Source of the DNA: Sulfurimonas sp.
Lineage (GTDB): Bacteria; Campylobacterota; Campylobacteria; Campylobacterales; Sulfurimonadaceae
NCBI GenBank assembly: GCA_003978465.1
Contig: QNZS01000035.1
Location: 1 to 64,000 of the forward strand
Length of the DNA stretch: 64,000 nt
Reading direction: 5' to 3'
Below are positions 25,954 through 34,261 of the stretch, piece after piece. The position numbers and the translations under genes were made by a program. Every line of letters begins with the position of its first letter. Position 1 is the stretch's first letter. The notes below the pieces were generated by a model that was given only the letters and a program-made list of their open reading frames with translations, was not told where the DNA came from and ran no database searches.

Positions 25954-26355
25954 ATGATTGAAGACACATTAGTAAACTATCTTATTCTTTTTATTGTACT
26001 TGAACTCTATGAGGTTCAGTGGCAAAAAGCAAATACAATAATAGGGATGCTTGCTCGAATGTATTCACATTATACAAAAAATATTTTTGTATTTTTACTC
26101 ATGCATCCCACTTTTTATTTTGCAATTATGTTGATGATTACAAGCGACTATAACACATATGCTATTGCTCTTTTTCTTATAAAAGGCATAGATATCGCTA
26201 CAAAAATGATACTGCTTAAAAAAGTGTTTATAGATAAAGAAGTGTCAGAGGAACTTACTTTAGCACTCTTAGCTCCTCTTAATAGGGCAGTAGCATATAT
26301 AGGACTTTTTGTGTATCCACCCCTTATATATATGGTGTTTAGGGGTGGTTTATAA
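25954..26355 (+). CDS. Integral membrane protein of unknown function
   Basis: The 133-residue protein has about four hydrophobic segments (4-20, 44-62, 66-84 and 108-128) with a basic loop between helices. No enzymatic motif is visible and I do not recognise a named family, though its length and composition match conserved membrane proteins of this phylum. The preceding 210 bases hold only weak, broken coding traces on the minus strand. Its stop overlaps that of a truncated DUF1348 gene on the other strand. Confidence 0.65.
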   Translation: MIEDTLVNYLILFIVLELYEVQWQKANTIIGMLARMYSHYTKNIFVFLLMHPTFYFAIMLMITSDYNTYAIALFLIKGIDIATKMILLKKVFIDKEVSEELTLALLAPLNRAVAYIGLFVYPPLIYMVFRGGL

Positions 26356-26604
26356 ACCTAAGTCACTAAGACTTGCATAATGCTGTGCCATTAGACCTTT
26401 AGGGTTAAACTCCCAGTTTTCATTTGCATAACTTCTGTGCCATTGTTCGTTCGTATCTAACCACTCATATGCAAACTTTACCGTAATGCCATTACCCGTA
26501 AATGCCCAAAGTTCTTTCACAAGTTGATACTCAGTCTCTTTTGTAAACGTTTTTTGTAAAAAAGAGACTATTTCATCACGACTTGTTGGTTTATAAATTG
26601 TTAT
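26350..26604 (-). pseudogene. Truncated DUF1348 (NTF2-like) protein
   Basis: The minus-strand frame reads IYKPTSRDEIVSFLQKTFTK, ELWAFTGNGITVKFAYEW, HRSYANENWEFNPKGLM and ends SDLGL. This is a good match in pattern to the C-terminal two thirds of DUF1348 proteins. Upstream the frame meets a TAG without any start codon, so about 45 N-terminal residues are missing. The missing end is now occupied by a palindrome and the msrAB promoter. Confidence 0.65.
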
Positions 26605-26610
26605 ACTAAT

Positions 26611-26628
26611 ATTCTACAATTGTAGAAT
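26611..26628. promoter_or_regulatory. Perfect 18-base palindrome upstream of the msrAB fusion gene
   Basis: ATTCTACAATTGTAGAAT is a perfect inverted repeat 19 bases before the msrAB start codon, a typical place for a repressor site. Its core TACAATTGTA fits the TACAnnTGTA type of operator known for CopY/BlaI repressors and also resembles half of an OhrR/MarR site. The regulator is not known. Confidence 0.6.
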
Positions 26629-26647
26629 GTAAACAAAGGATTAAATT

Positions 26648-27949
26648 ATGAAAAATATAATGACAAAATTAATTTTACTCATCTTAGCTATTTTTGGAGT
26701 GCTAATGGGCAGTATCCTTTGGGCTAAAAAACCACTTCCAACAATAGAAGTAACACCGGTGGAAGTGCAAGAGACTATCGTGTTTGCTGCTGGATGTTTT
26801 TGGGGTGTTGAGAAACACTTTGATCATTTTGATGGTGTTATAAGTGCTGAGTCTGGTTATGTAGGTGGTAACTATGAAAATCCTACATATGATGATGTTC
26901 TTAAGTACCGTAATCTAGGAGCCAACTCAAAGATTGTGAACTATACAGAAGGTGTTAAAGTTATCTACGATACGAGAAGGGTAGATGCCCTAACACTTAT
27001 AAAATCTTTTTGGGAACTTCATAATGCAACACAAAGAAATGGACAAGGCAACGACATAGGAAACAACTATAGAAGTGCACTCTTTTTTACAAATGAAGCA
27101 CAAAAAAAAGTAGCCTTTGAGACAAAAAAAGCATATCAAAGATTACTTACAACCGCGGGTTATTCAAAAATAGTCACAGAGATAAAACCCTTAGTAGAGT
27201 TCTATAATGCAGAGGGCTATCATCAAGATTATTTAGCAAAAAATCCTTTTGGTTACTGTCCCAATCATGCAACAGGCGTAAAGTTTAAAAAAGAGATGAA
27301 AGAAGTTGTTATAGTAAAACCTCTTGGGGGTAAAGAGATTATAGTTATCAGCTCTCCTATCTTCTGCCCTTACTGTGAAAAGTTTGAAGCAGAGGTGAGT
27401 GAGAGTTATAAAGGCTCACTCCCAATGAGAACAGTTCTTGCAAGTAGTCTTAAAGGTTTTGATATAGAGACAAAAATCTTTGCAACTCCGACTATACTTT
27501 TCATAGAAGAGGCTAAAGAAGTGATAGGCCATGTAGGTTATATGAACAAAGAACTCTTTTATAAAACTTTAGGTGCTTTTAAACTCGGACGTGGCTCACA
27601 GGCTTATCAAGTGGCATTTCATGAGGGAACTGATGCACCCGGGTGTAAGCAGTACAAAATCTTTGAAAATACTCCTGATGGTGTTTTTATAGATAAACTG
27701 AGTGGAGAGGTTTTATTTGATACAAAAGACCGTTTTCACTCTGGGACTGGATGGTTAAGTTTTTATAAAACTGTTGATGGCGCTGTTATAGAGAGAGAAG
27801 ATTATAGTTTTGGTATGAAAAGAGTAGCATTAGTATCTAAAACAAGTGGTATCCACTTAGGACATGTATTTCCTAGAGCTGATGGTCGTAGACGATTTTG
27901 TATAGATGCAACAGTTTTAGAGTTTGTTCCTCGTGCTGAGGTTAAGTAG
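26648..27949 (+). CDS. msrAB: Membrane-anchored MsrA-thioredoxin-MsrB fusion, methionine sulfoxide reductase
   Basis: The 433-residue protein repairs both S and R forms of methionine sulfoxide, probably in the periplasm, since residues 5-26 form a signal or anchor helix. MsrA spans about 42-215 with catalytic Cys50 in AAGCFWGVEK and Cys204 in FGYCPNH. A thioredoxin-like middle domain (about 222-312) carries Cys240 and Cys243 in SPIFCPYCEKF and a cis-Pro at 281. MsrB spans about 315-433 with the catalytic Cys418 in RRFCIDAT. The two CxxC zinc motifs of many MsrB proteins are absent. The order MsrA-Trx-MsrB differs from PilB (Trx-MsrA-MsrB). Confidence 0.9.
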   Translation: MKNIMTKLILLILAIFGVLMGSILWAKKPLPTIEVTPVEVQETIVFAAGCFWGVEKHFDHFDGVISAESGYVGGNYENPTYDDVLKYRNLGANSKIVNYTEGVKVIYDTRRVDALTLIKSFWELHNATQRNGQGNDIGNNYRSALFFTNEAQKKVAFETKKAYQRLLTTAGYSKIVTEIKPLVEFYNAEGYHQDYLAKNPFGYCPNHATGVKFKKEMKEVVIVKPLGGKEIIVISSPIFCPYCEKFEAEVSESYKGSLPMRTVLASSLKGFDIETKIFATPTILFIEEAKEVIGHVGYMNKELFYKTLGAFKLGRGSQAYQVAFHEGTDAPGCKQYKIFENTPDGVFIDKLSGEVLFDTKDRFHSGTGWLSFYKTVDGAVIEREDYSFGMKRVALVSKTSGIHLGHVFPRADGRRRFCIDATVLEFVPRAEVK

Positions 27950-27958
27950 AAGGTATAT

Positions 27959-28714
27959 TTACTGAGTCAGAATTTTATTATACATTCTTGTTTGGTGTGA
28001 TACTTTTGTCATAGAGAGAGCCTGAACAAGAGCTTCAAGTATAGGCTCTTGTAGTGTTGAGAGCATATAGATAGAAGTGTTACTCTCATAGTTTTGACAC
28101 AGTGCAAAAAAAAGAGTGGCTCCGTGATTTATATCTTGGGTTTTTATAGTAATTTTATACCCATCTTTATAAGCAAATAAAAATGCAAAAGAGTCGGGAG
28201 TATCTTTGATAGTTTTATAAGTCACACCTTTATCTAAAAGTAGAGATTGATAGTACTCACTTTGCCCTCTTAATGAAAGCTTTTTATCAAAATCTACCAC
28301 TTCAAGGGTATTATTCTTTACTCTGACTTGCCCTGTTTTAAAAATGTAAGTATTTACATCAAAATAAGACTTGAAATCAAACTTTTCATAAAACTTTTCT
28401 TGTCCTAAAACACTGTCAAGTGCAATTTGACGAGTTTGGAGATGCTTCAGAGCAAAAGAGAATATCTTCTTCCCATAACCCATTCCCCGAAACTCTTTGA
28501 GTATTAAGAGACTGCTTATAAAACCAAAAGATTCACTCTGCTTAAGCGATACAACATAACCAAGTAGTTTGCTATTTTTATAAAAAATAAAAAAATCATC
28601 TGGGCGAGTTTTGAGAAGAGAACGAATATGAATTTCTTCGATATCCCACTTCTCTTCTTTAGCATATGTGTAAAAAAGCTCTAAGTCACACTCTTGTAGT
28701 TTTTGTATCTTCAT
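27959..28714 (-). CDS. GNAT family acetyltransferase, two-part
   Basis: The 251-residue protein has an N-terminal GNAT domain (about 1-125) with LLILKEFRGMGYGKKIFSFAL as the acetyl-CoA loop and FYEKFDFKSY as the following element. The C-terminal part (about 130-251) has no motif I can name. It is convergent with msrAB (9 bases between stops) and lies 8 bases behind the HMA gene on the same strand, so it may belong to the lipoprotein-HMA transcript. The substrate is unknown. Confidence 0.78.
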   Translation of the reverse strand: MKIQKLQECDLELFYTYAKEEKWDIEEIHIRSLLKTRPDDFFIFYKNSKLLGYVVSLKQSESFGFISSLLILKEFRGMGYGKKIFSFALKHLQTRQIALDSVLGQEKFYEKFDFKSYFDVNTYIFKTGQVRVKNNTLEVVDFDKKLSLRGQSEYYQSLLLDKGVTYKTIKDTPDSFAFLFAYKDGYKITIKTQDINHGATLFFALCQNYESNTSIYMLSTLQEPILEALVQALSMTKVSHQTRMYNKILTQ

Positions 28715-28722
28715 GAAAGAGG

Positions 28723-29016
28723 CTATCTTCCCTCTTTGAAGTTATCTACTTTTCCTATGGCACAAGAAACAAAACTTTTTGCTTTAATACTTGTATCTTC
28801 GATAAATCCAAAACTTTCACCAGATATAGGATAACCAAGACCTTTGAGTGCATCGTGCAGGCTATCTAGTTTATCATCAGCTAGATCAAGAGTAATCTCT
28901 CTTGGCATTACTTCTAAGTTTACTTCTATCTCACCAAACTCATCTTTGAGTTTGTTTGTTAGTGTAGATGCACAACCAGCACATTTCACATTTTCTACTT
29001 TTATAGTTTTCTTCAT
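28723..29016 (-). CDS. Heavy-metal-associated (HMA) domain protein
   Basis: The 97-residue protein carries an N-terminal HMA fold with Cys12 and Cys15 in VKCAGCASTL, a variant of GMTCxxC that binds Cu(I) or similar metals. A C-terminal tail of about 30 residues contains another Cys (SFVSCAIG). I use ATG 29016, which overlaps the stop of the KCG lipoprotein gene (TAATG), rather than the longer frame from 29049. The coupling to a Cys-rich lipoprotein and the nearby CusA-type pump suggest copper handling, although the tail is unlike simple CopZ. Confidence 0.8.
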   Translation of the reverse strand: MKKTIKVENVKCAGCASTLTNKLKDEFGEIEVNLEVMPREITLDLADDKLDSLHDALKGLGYPISGESFGFIEDTSIKAKSFVSCAIGKVDNFKEGR

Positions 29017-29441
29017 TACATATTTCCTCCACATTTTCCTGCAGCACATTTCATTGCAGGTGTATCTTTTGCTTTGTTCTCTTTCATTATTTTATCATGT
29101 TTAAGTGCATCACCACACTTACCAACACCACATTTTTGAGTTCCACATTTAGTGGACATCTTATTTGTCTCTTTATGTTTCACACACTCATATGTTTCTT
29201 TAGTGTTTTTCGCTTCTATAACACATGCTTTTCGAGGGTCATTGTCTCGCATTTGACTTAAAATGTTCTTTTTCTTTTTAGCTAAAACACCTTTTCCATC
29301 GAACATGTTAGTACCACATTTTCCAGTACCACATTTCATAGCAGAACCTGCACTACCTTTTTCTTCTGTTTGTGTATCACTACAAGCACTAAAGGTAAGG
29401 GTAATTCCAAGTAGTAATATAAACAAGTTAGTTAGTTTCAT
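29016..29441 (-). CDS. KCG-repeat lipoprotein, probable metal-binding
   Basis: The 141-residue protein has a lipoprotein signal with lipobox FSAC (lipidated Cys near residue 20). The mature part contains KCGTGKCGTN, a central segment of about 60 residues with a pair of Cys (KACVIEA and TYECVKH), then KCGTQKCGVGKCGD and a final KCAAGKCGG. The KCG motifs resemble those of the small protein at 22259, suggesting a common metal-binding or modified-cysteine role. It is translationally coupled to the HMA gene. No MNIO maturase is nearby. A copper function is inferred from neighbours. Confidence 0.75.
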   Translation of the reverse strand: MKLTNLFILLLGITLTFSACSDTQTEEKGSAGSAMKCGTGKCGTNMFDGKGVLAKKKKNILSQMRDNDPRKACVIEAKNTKETYECVKHKETNKMSTKCGTQKCGVGKCGDALKHDKIMKENKAKDTPAMKCAAGKCGGNM

Positions 29442-29504
29442 TTTTTCTCCTGATAATTCTAAGTAAGGTATTATAACTCTTTAGTGTGGTGACTCTGTGA
29501 TTAA

Positions 29505-29867
29505 AGGACTTCTTTTTTAATGGCATTAGTTTCATAAGAATGAGTGAACTCCAAGTCCATCCTGGTAGGCCAATGAAGAAAAATTATAATCAGAAGATAC
29601 TGATTATAATTTGTAAGGGATTGAGTAAAAGTGCAAGGATAGAAATCTGTAGTAAATCAATATTCCCAAGATAAGTAAAACCTTTAAATACTTTTTTGTA
29701 AAATATTCTTTGCTATAAGCAACTGAGTATATATATGCATGAAAGTGTTAATAGAGTAAAGGTGATGAACTTGTAACTAAACGATGACTAAATGTTGGCA
29801 AGCATAATACTAAAAATAGCAAAACCGCGAATGACATCTAGTATCTCTATCCTCTTTTTTTGACCAT
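29505..29867 (-). pseudogene. DUF418 membrane protein reduced to its two ends
   Basis: An ATG at 29867 leads into an A-run, and one frame over the sequence reads RIEILDVIRGFAIFSIMLAN followed by I and a TAG. RIEILDVIRGFAIFSI is the usual N-terminus of DUF418 membrane proteins. About 230 bases further on, a piece reads IGLPGWTWSSLILMKLMPLK, which matches the conserved end of the same family (GPLEWLWRSLTYMKLMP-like). The roughly 300 residues normally between them are lost or unreadable. A perfect hairpin at 29581-29612 lies within the remnant. Confidence 0.6.
29581..29612. repeat. 13-base perfect inverted repeat
   Basis: AAATTATAATCAG and CTGATTATAATTT flank a 6-base AAGATA loop. The core TTATAAT...ATTATAA resembles PerR-like boxes in spacing-free form, but the site is over 130 bases from the nearest intact gene start. 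It could be a terminator stem or a leftover of the broken DUF418 gene. Confidence 0.5.
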
Positions 29868-29875
29868 TAGATTGC

Positions 29876-32800
29876 CTAGCTAACTGTTTTTTCCTTTAGC
29901 TCTCTTTTAGACATTATCTCAAAGAGAATAGGAATAATAATAAGACTAAGTATAGCAGAACTTATAATTCCTCCAAGCATTGGAGCAGCGATGCGTTGCA
30001 TGACTTCACTTCCTATACCATGGGTATACATAATAGGGGCTAAGCCTGCAAGGATGGCAAAAACTGTCATAAGTTTAGGGCGTACACGCTGAACTGCCCC
30101 CTCGTAAATAGCATCATTTAATTCTTTAGTTCCAAATGTTTCACCAAACTTCTTCTTAGCTTCACCCACAGACTCTTCTAGGTAAACTATCATTACTATC
30201 GCGGTCTCGGCAGCAACACCAAGTAGAGCTAAAAAACCGACTATAACAGCTATGCTCATAGCAAAATGAAGCATATCTATGTAGATAAGTCCCCCTAAAA
30301 GTGCAAAAGGAAGTGTTCCAAAAACTATAAGTGTCGGTGTCATTTTTCCTAAAGCAAAATAGATAAGTATTAAGATAGAAAGTAAAACTCCAGGAATAAT
30401 CCAAACAATTTTTTTCATGGCAGAGTCTAAGTACTGAGACTGTCCCGCCCATTCTACATAATAACCTGATTCAAATTGTATCTCATCTATAAACTTTTGT
30501 GCATTTGCTACATACTCTTTGGCAGTTATACCTTCTTGGGGAGTAATGTAGATGAAAGTTACCGGTGTTGCCATCTCACTTTTTATGACTGATGCACTCT
30601 GTTTGTAGTAGATGTGTGCAAAAGTGCTAATAGGGACAAATCCAAGTTTTGTTTTTATCTGGATATCTTTGATTGAATCCAAACTTCTTCTTTCATCTCC
30701 CTCTAATCGTAGAGCGATAGGATAGCGTTCAAGTCCTTTATACATAGTAGAAACTTTTAGACCACCAATAGCTAAGGATGTGTACTCTAAAAGAGTGCTT
30801 TTATCCATACTGTAACGCTGCATGCTCTCTTCGTCTAAATCAAGATAGATAAAGTAACCAGTACTGGCTTGATCAGCAAAGACTGAGAGTGTTTTGTCAA
30901 AATTACGAAGCTTATCTTCTATAAGTTTTCCATATTTTTGTAAACCATCTACATTTTGCCCATAGAGTTTAATCCCAATAGGTGTACGAATACCACTAAG
31001 GAGCATATCTATACGACCACGGATTGGATAGGTCCAAGAGTTTGTCAATCCTGGAACTTGTAGGGCATCTTCCATCTCTTGACGCAGAGAGTCATAAGTA
31101 ACTCCTTCTCTCCACTCTTTTTCTGGTTTGAGTGTGATGATAGTCTCAAGCATACCAAGTGGTGCAGGATCAGTTGCAGTCTGGGCTCTACCTGCTTTAC
31201 CAAAAACCATTTCCACTTCAGGAAAGCTTTTTATAATTTTGTCTGTTTTTTGAGTGAGTGCTTTAGCTTGGTCAATGCTAATTCCATAAGGGGTTACAGG
31301 CATATACATAAAAGTCTGCTCATTTAACATAGGCATAAACTCCCACTTTAGAGAGTTAAACAAAGGATACATATAACCTAGGGATGCTACTACAGCCACT
31401 ATAACAAGGTACTTTAGTTTTAAACCATAGACGATGATAGGGTGATATAACCAGATAAAAAACCTATTTAAAGGGTTTTTATTTTCAGGAATAATTTTTC
31501 CTTTTACAAAAAATACGATAAGTACAGGAACAAGAGTAATACTTAAAATTGCTCCAGCAGCCATAGTAAAAGTTTTTGTATATGCAAGTGGAGTAAAGAG
31601 TAGACCTTCTTGTCCATTAAGAGCAAAAATAGGTAAAAAAGAGACCACAATTAGGGAAAGTGCAAAGAAAATAGGACGACCAACAAGCTGAGAAGATTTT
31701 AAAATGACATCTATTCGCTCTTTATTTGTAGGCATACGATGTTCTTTTTCTTCGAACTTATGTAACATCTTGTGAGCATTTTCTATCATCACGATAGAGG
31801 CATCGACCATTGCACCAATTGCAATAGCAATCCCTCCAAGGCTCATGATGTTGGATCCAACTCCAAAGAGTTTCATGAGAGCAAATGTTGCACCAATAGT
31901 AAGTGGTATGACTATAAGTACTATAAGTGAAGAGCGAAAGTGAAGTAAAAAAAGACCGATAACGAGAATAACAATAACACTTTCTTCAATAAGAGTTGTT
32001 TTCAGCGTCGCAACTGCACCATCTATAAGTCCAGCGCGGTCATAAACAGTAGTTACATCCACCCCCTCAACTTTTAAGTCAGCCATTTTGGCTTTAATTC
32101 GCTCTATTGCAGAGTATACATCTTCACCATAACGAATGAGTACTATTCCACCAATAACTTCGCCCTCACCGTTTAAGTCAGCCATACCACGTCTTGGTGC
32201 TGGAGTAAGTTCAACTCGACATATATCGCCGATAGTAAGAGGGACACCCCCTTTTGTAGTGATAACAAGGGCTCGAAGATCATCAAGATTTTTTACGTAT
32301 CCTTTAGCTTGAACTATCCACTCAAAACCATTTTCTATGACTATACGACCACCCATATCGTTGTTGTTTACTTGTAAAACTTTAGATATGTCTTGGATAC
32401 TCAGGTTATACTTTATAAGGTTATCATTGTTGAGTGTAACTTGGTAAGTGGGCACAAATCCACCAACACTTGCCACTTCACTAACGCCATCAACACCCAT
32501 AAGTGCATACTTATAGTAGTAGTCTTGAATAGTTCTAAGTTCGCTTAAGTTCTTAGTTTTTGAGCTAAGTACATACTCATAGACCCAACCTACACCAGAA
32601 GCATCGGGTCCTAGTGTAACACTCATATTTGAGGGCAGCGAGGACTGCACTGATGCGAGTTGTTCTAAAACACGAGACCTTGCCCAGTACAGGTCAGTAT
32701 CATCTTTAAAGATGATATAGATAAGTCCAGTCTCATAAGTAGAGTAACCACGTACGGTGTCGATATTAGCGATAGCTAAGAACTGAGCGACAAGAGGGTA

Positions 32801-32998
32801 TGTTCCTTGTTCTTCAACTGTCTCAGGAGATTGACCATTCCACTTTATCTGCACGATAACCTGGGGAGAAGAAAGGTCTGGTAGCGCATCAAGAGGAGTG
32901 TTTTTCATACTCCAAATACTTACAGCCACTAAAAAGAGCATAGCCATAAGGACTAGAAATTTGTTTTTTATACTTGCTTCAATAAGTTTTTCTATCAT
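29876..32998 (-). CDS. cusA: Heavy-metal RND efflux pump, CusA/CzcA type
   Basis: This inner-membrane pump of 1040 residues drives copper, silver or other metals out through CusB and an outer-membrane channel, using the proton gradient. It has the RND layout of one helix, a large periplasmic loop, a helical bundle, and the same again. Family marks are NTPLDALPDLSSPQVIVQ near residue 31, GRPIFFALSLIVVSFLPIF in the middle, and GAMVDASIVMIENAHKM around TM4, with an acidic residue for proton relay. Methionines at the periplasmic cleft suggest Cu(I)/Ag(I) as substrate. cusB lies upstream beyond 258 bases and a terminator-like hairpin. Confidence 0.9.
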   Translation of the reverse strand: MIEKLIEASIKNKFLVLMAMLFLVAVSIWSMKNTPLDALPDLSSPQVIVQIKWNGQSPETVEEQGTYPLVAQFLAIANIDTVRGYSTYETGLIYIIFKDDTDLYWARSRVLEQLASVQSSLPSNMSVTLGPDASGVGWVYEYVLSSKTKNLSELRTIQDYYYKYALMGVDGVSEVASVGGFVPTYQVTLNNDNLIKYNLSIQDISKVLQVNNNDMGGRIVIENGFEWIVQAKGYVKNLDDLRALVITTKGGVPLTIGDICRVELTPAPRRGMADLNGEGEVIGGIVLIRYGEDVYSAIERIKAKMADLKVEGVDVTTVYDRAGLIDGAVATLKTTLIEESVIVILVIGLFLLHFRSSLIVLIVIPLTIGATFALMKLFGVGSNIMSLGGIAIAIGAMVDASIVMIENAHKMLHKFEEKEHRMPTNKERIDVILKSSQLVGRPIFFALSLIVVSFLPIFALNGQEGLLFTPLAYTKTFTMAAGAILSITLVPVLIVFFVKGKIIPENKNPLNRFFIWLYHPIIVYGLKLKYLVIVAVVASLGYMYPLFNSLKWEFMPMLNEQTFMYMPVTPYGISIDQAKALTQKTDKIIKSFPEVEMVFGKAGRAQTATDPAPLGMLETIITLKPEKEWREGVTYDSLRQEMEDALQVPGLTNSWTYPIRGRIDMLLSGIRTPIGIKLYGQNVDGLQKYGKLIEDKLRNFDKTLSVFADQASTGYFIYLDLDEESMQRYSMDKSTLLEYTSLAIGGLKVSTMYKGLERYPIALRLEGDERRSLDSIKDIQIKTKLGFVPISTFAHIYYKQSASVIKSEMATPVTFIYITPQEGITAKEYVANAQKFIDEIQFESGYYVEWAGQSQYLDSAMKKIVWIIPGVLLSILILIYFALGKMTPTLIVFGTLPFALLGGLIYIDMLHFAMSIAVIVGFLALLGVAAETAIVMIVYLEESVGEAKKKFGETFGTKELNDAIYEGAVQRVRPKLMTVFAILAGLAPIMYTHGIGSEVMQRIAAPMLGGIISSAILSLIIIPILFEIMSKRELKEKTVS

Positions 32999-33234
32999 AA
33001 TGTATTCACTTTGTTTGAGTTAAGATGAATTATACACTTATTGTGTGGTGAGTTTGTGGGATGTCTCTTTATGTTTGTAAGAATTTTAAAAGACCTTCTC
33101 CTTTAAAATAATCTCAATTTTAATATACTAATATCTTGTCATTGGGGTGCCACTCTTTTTTCTGAAATTTCTGCTCAAACTTACTGAGTTTTATGTTGAT
33201 TGAGAGTTTAAAGAACAATAGAGCTTTATAAATA

Positions 33235-33267
33235 GACTTTATTAGGATATAAAATCCTAATAAAGTC
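33235..33267 (-). terminator. Terminator-like hairpin overlapping the cusB stop codon
   Basis: GACTTTATTAGGAT and ATCCTAATAAAGTC form a 14-base perfect stem with a 5-base loop. The cusB TAG lies inside the stem. On the minus strand it is followed by TATTTATAAAG, a weak T tract. It should reduce read-through from the cusB transcript into cusA. Confidence 0.65.
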
Positions 33268-34261
33268 CATTAACTTGAGCATCACTATCTAACATAAATA
33301 AAGCATTACTTACTACTTCATCACCTGTGTTTAAGCCTTGTGTTATGATGTAAGTATGTGGATTGAGTACTTTCACACTTATCTCAAGTGGATCATACTC
33401 ACCCTCATACTCTCCAACTATAAAAACATAGAACTTGCCATCTTTACGTATAATTGCATCTGTTGGAAGAGTTAAATAGTCTTGTGTCTTATCTTTAGAA
33501 ATTACAGTTGCATACATTCCAGGGAAGAGTTTTGTATTAGTATTTTTTAGATGTAAACGCAGGGTGAGTGTTGCTTCTTTTGGGTCTAGGTTTGGATACA
33601 GAAGTGTAGATATGGCAGTATATATTTTATCTGTACTCTTAAAAGAGACATCAAAAGTATCTGCATCATTTAACCAGTTTATATCATTTTCGTAGACCTT
33701 TGCCTCAACCCATACTTCATCAAGGTTTACTATTTCATAGAGTTGTGCTTTTGCATTAAATGCAGAACCATGAGAGATAGTTTTTTTGAAGATATAACCA
33801 TTTACATGTGAATAAATAGTTGTTTTAAACGATACCTTTTTAGTTTTTATAAGCTCGTTTATCTCTTTTTGGCTAACCCCTAAAAGTTCTAGTCTTAACT
33901 TTGCACTTCTGAGCATCCCTTTGTGGTGTGTATTTTTTGTGTAGTTGTATGAGTTAAGATAATCTTCTTTAGCCTTATAGACTTCTGGAGAGTAAACTGT
34001 TACAAGTGGCTCACCTTTTCTTACATACTTATATATTTTATCTGCATATATTTTTTCCACAAATCCACCAAATCGTGGTGTTATATGATGTACTCTTGCA
34101 TCATCTACTGTAACAAATCCAAAATTTTTTCTAACATGATTTGTTTTTTCTACTTTGACTTTAACAGTTTGAACTGAAAAAAGTTGTTTTACTGTTGATT
34201 CTCTTGCCATTAGGGATAATGGAAGTAAGGATATTAATATAATTTTGTGTATTAGTCTCAT
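33257..34261 (-). CDS. cusB: Efflux RND periplasmic adaptor, CusB type
   Basis: CusB-type adaptors link the RND pump to the outer-membrane channel and bind the metal in the periplasm. The 334-residue protein has a signal peptide (about 1-18). The barrel-sandwich and hairpin segments follow, with GFVEKIYADKIYKYVRKGEPL and VYSPEVYKAKEDYLN, and a beta-barrel region with LDEVWVEAKVYENDI. The last domain ends GLNTGDEVVSNALFMLDSD, typical of CusB. It overlaps the TolC-like gene upstream by 4 bases (ATGA). A strong hairpin covers its stop codon. Confidence 0.9.
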   Translation of the reverse strand: MRLIHKIILISLLPLSLMARESTVKQLFSVQTVKVKVEKTNHVRKNFGFVTVDDARVHHITPRFGGFVEKIYADKIYKYVRKGEPLVTVYSPEVYKAKEDYLNSYNYTKNTHHKGMLRSAKLRLELLGVSQKEINELIKTKKVSFKTTIYSHVNGYIFKKTISHGSAFNAKAQLYEIVNLDEVWVEAKVYENDINWLNDADTFDVSFKSTDKIYTAISTLLYPNLDPKEATLTLRLHLKNTNTKLFPGMYATVISKDKTQDYLTLPTDAIIRKDGKFYVFIVGEYEGEYDPLEISVKVLNPHTYIITQGLNTGDEVVSNALFMLDSDAQVNGLY

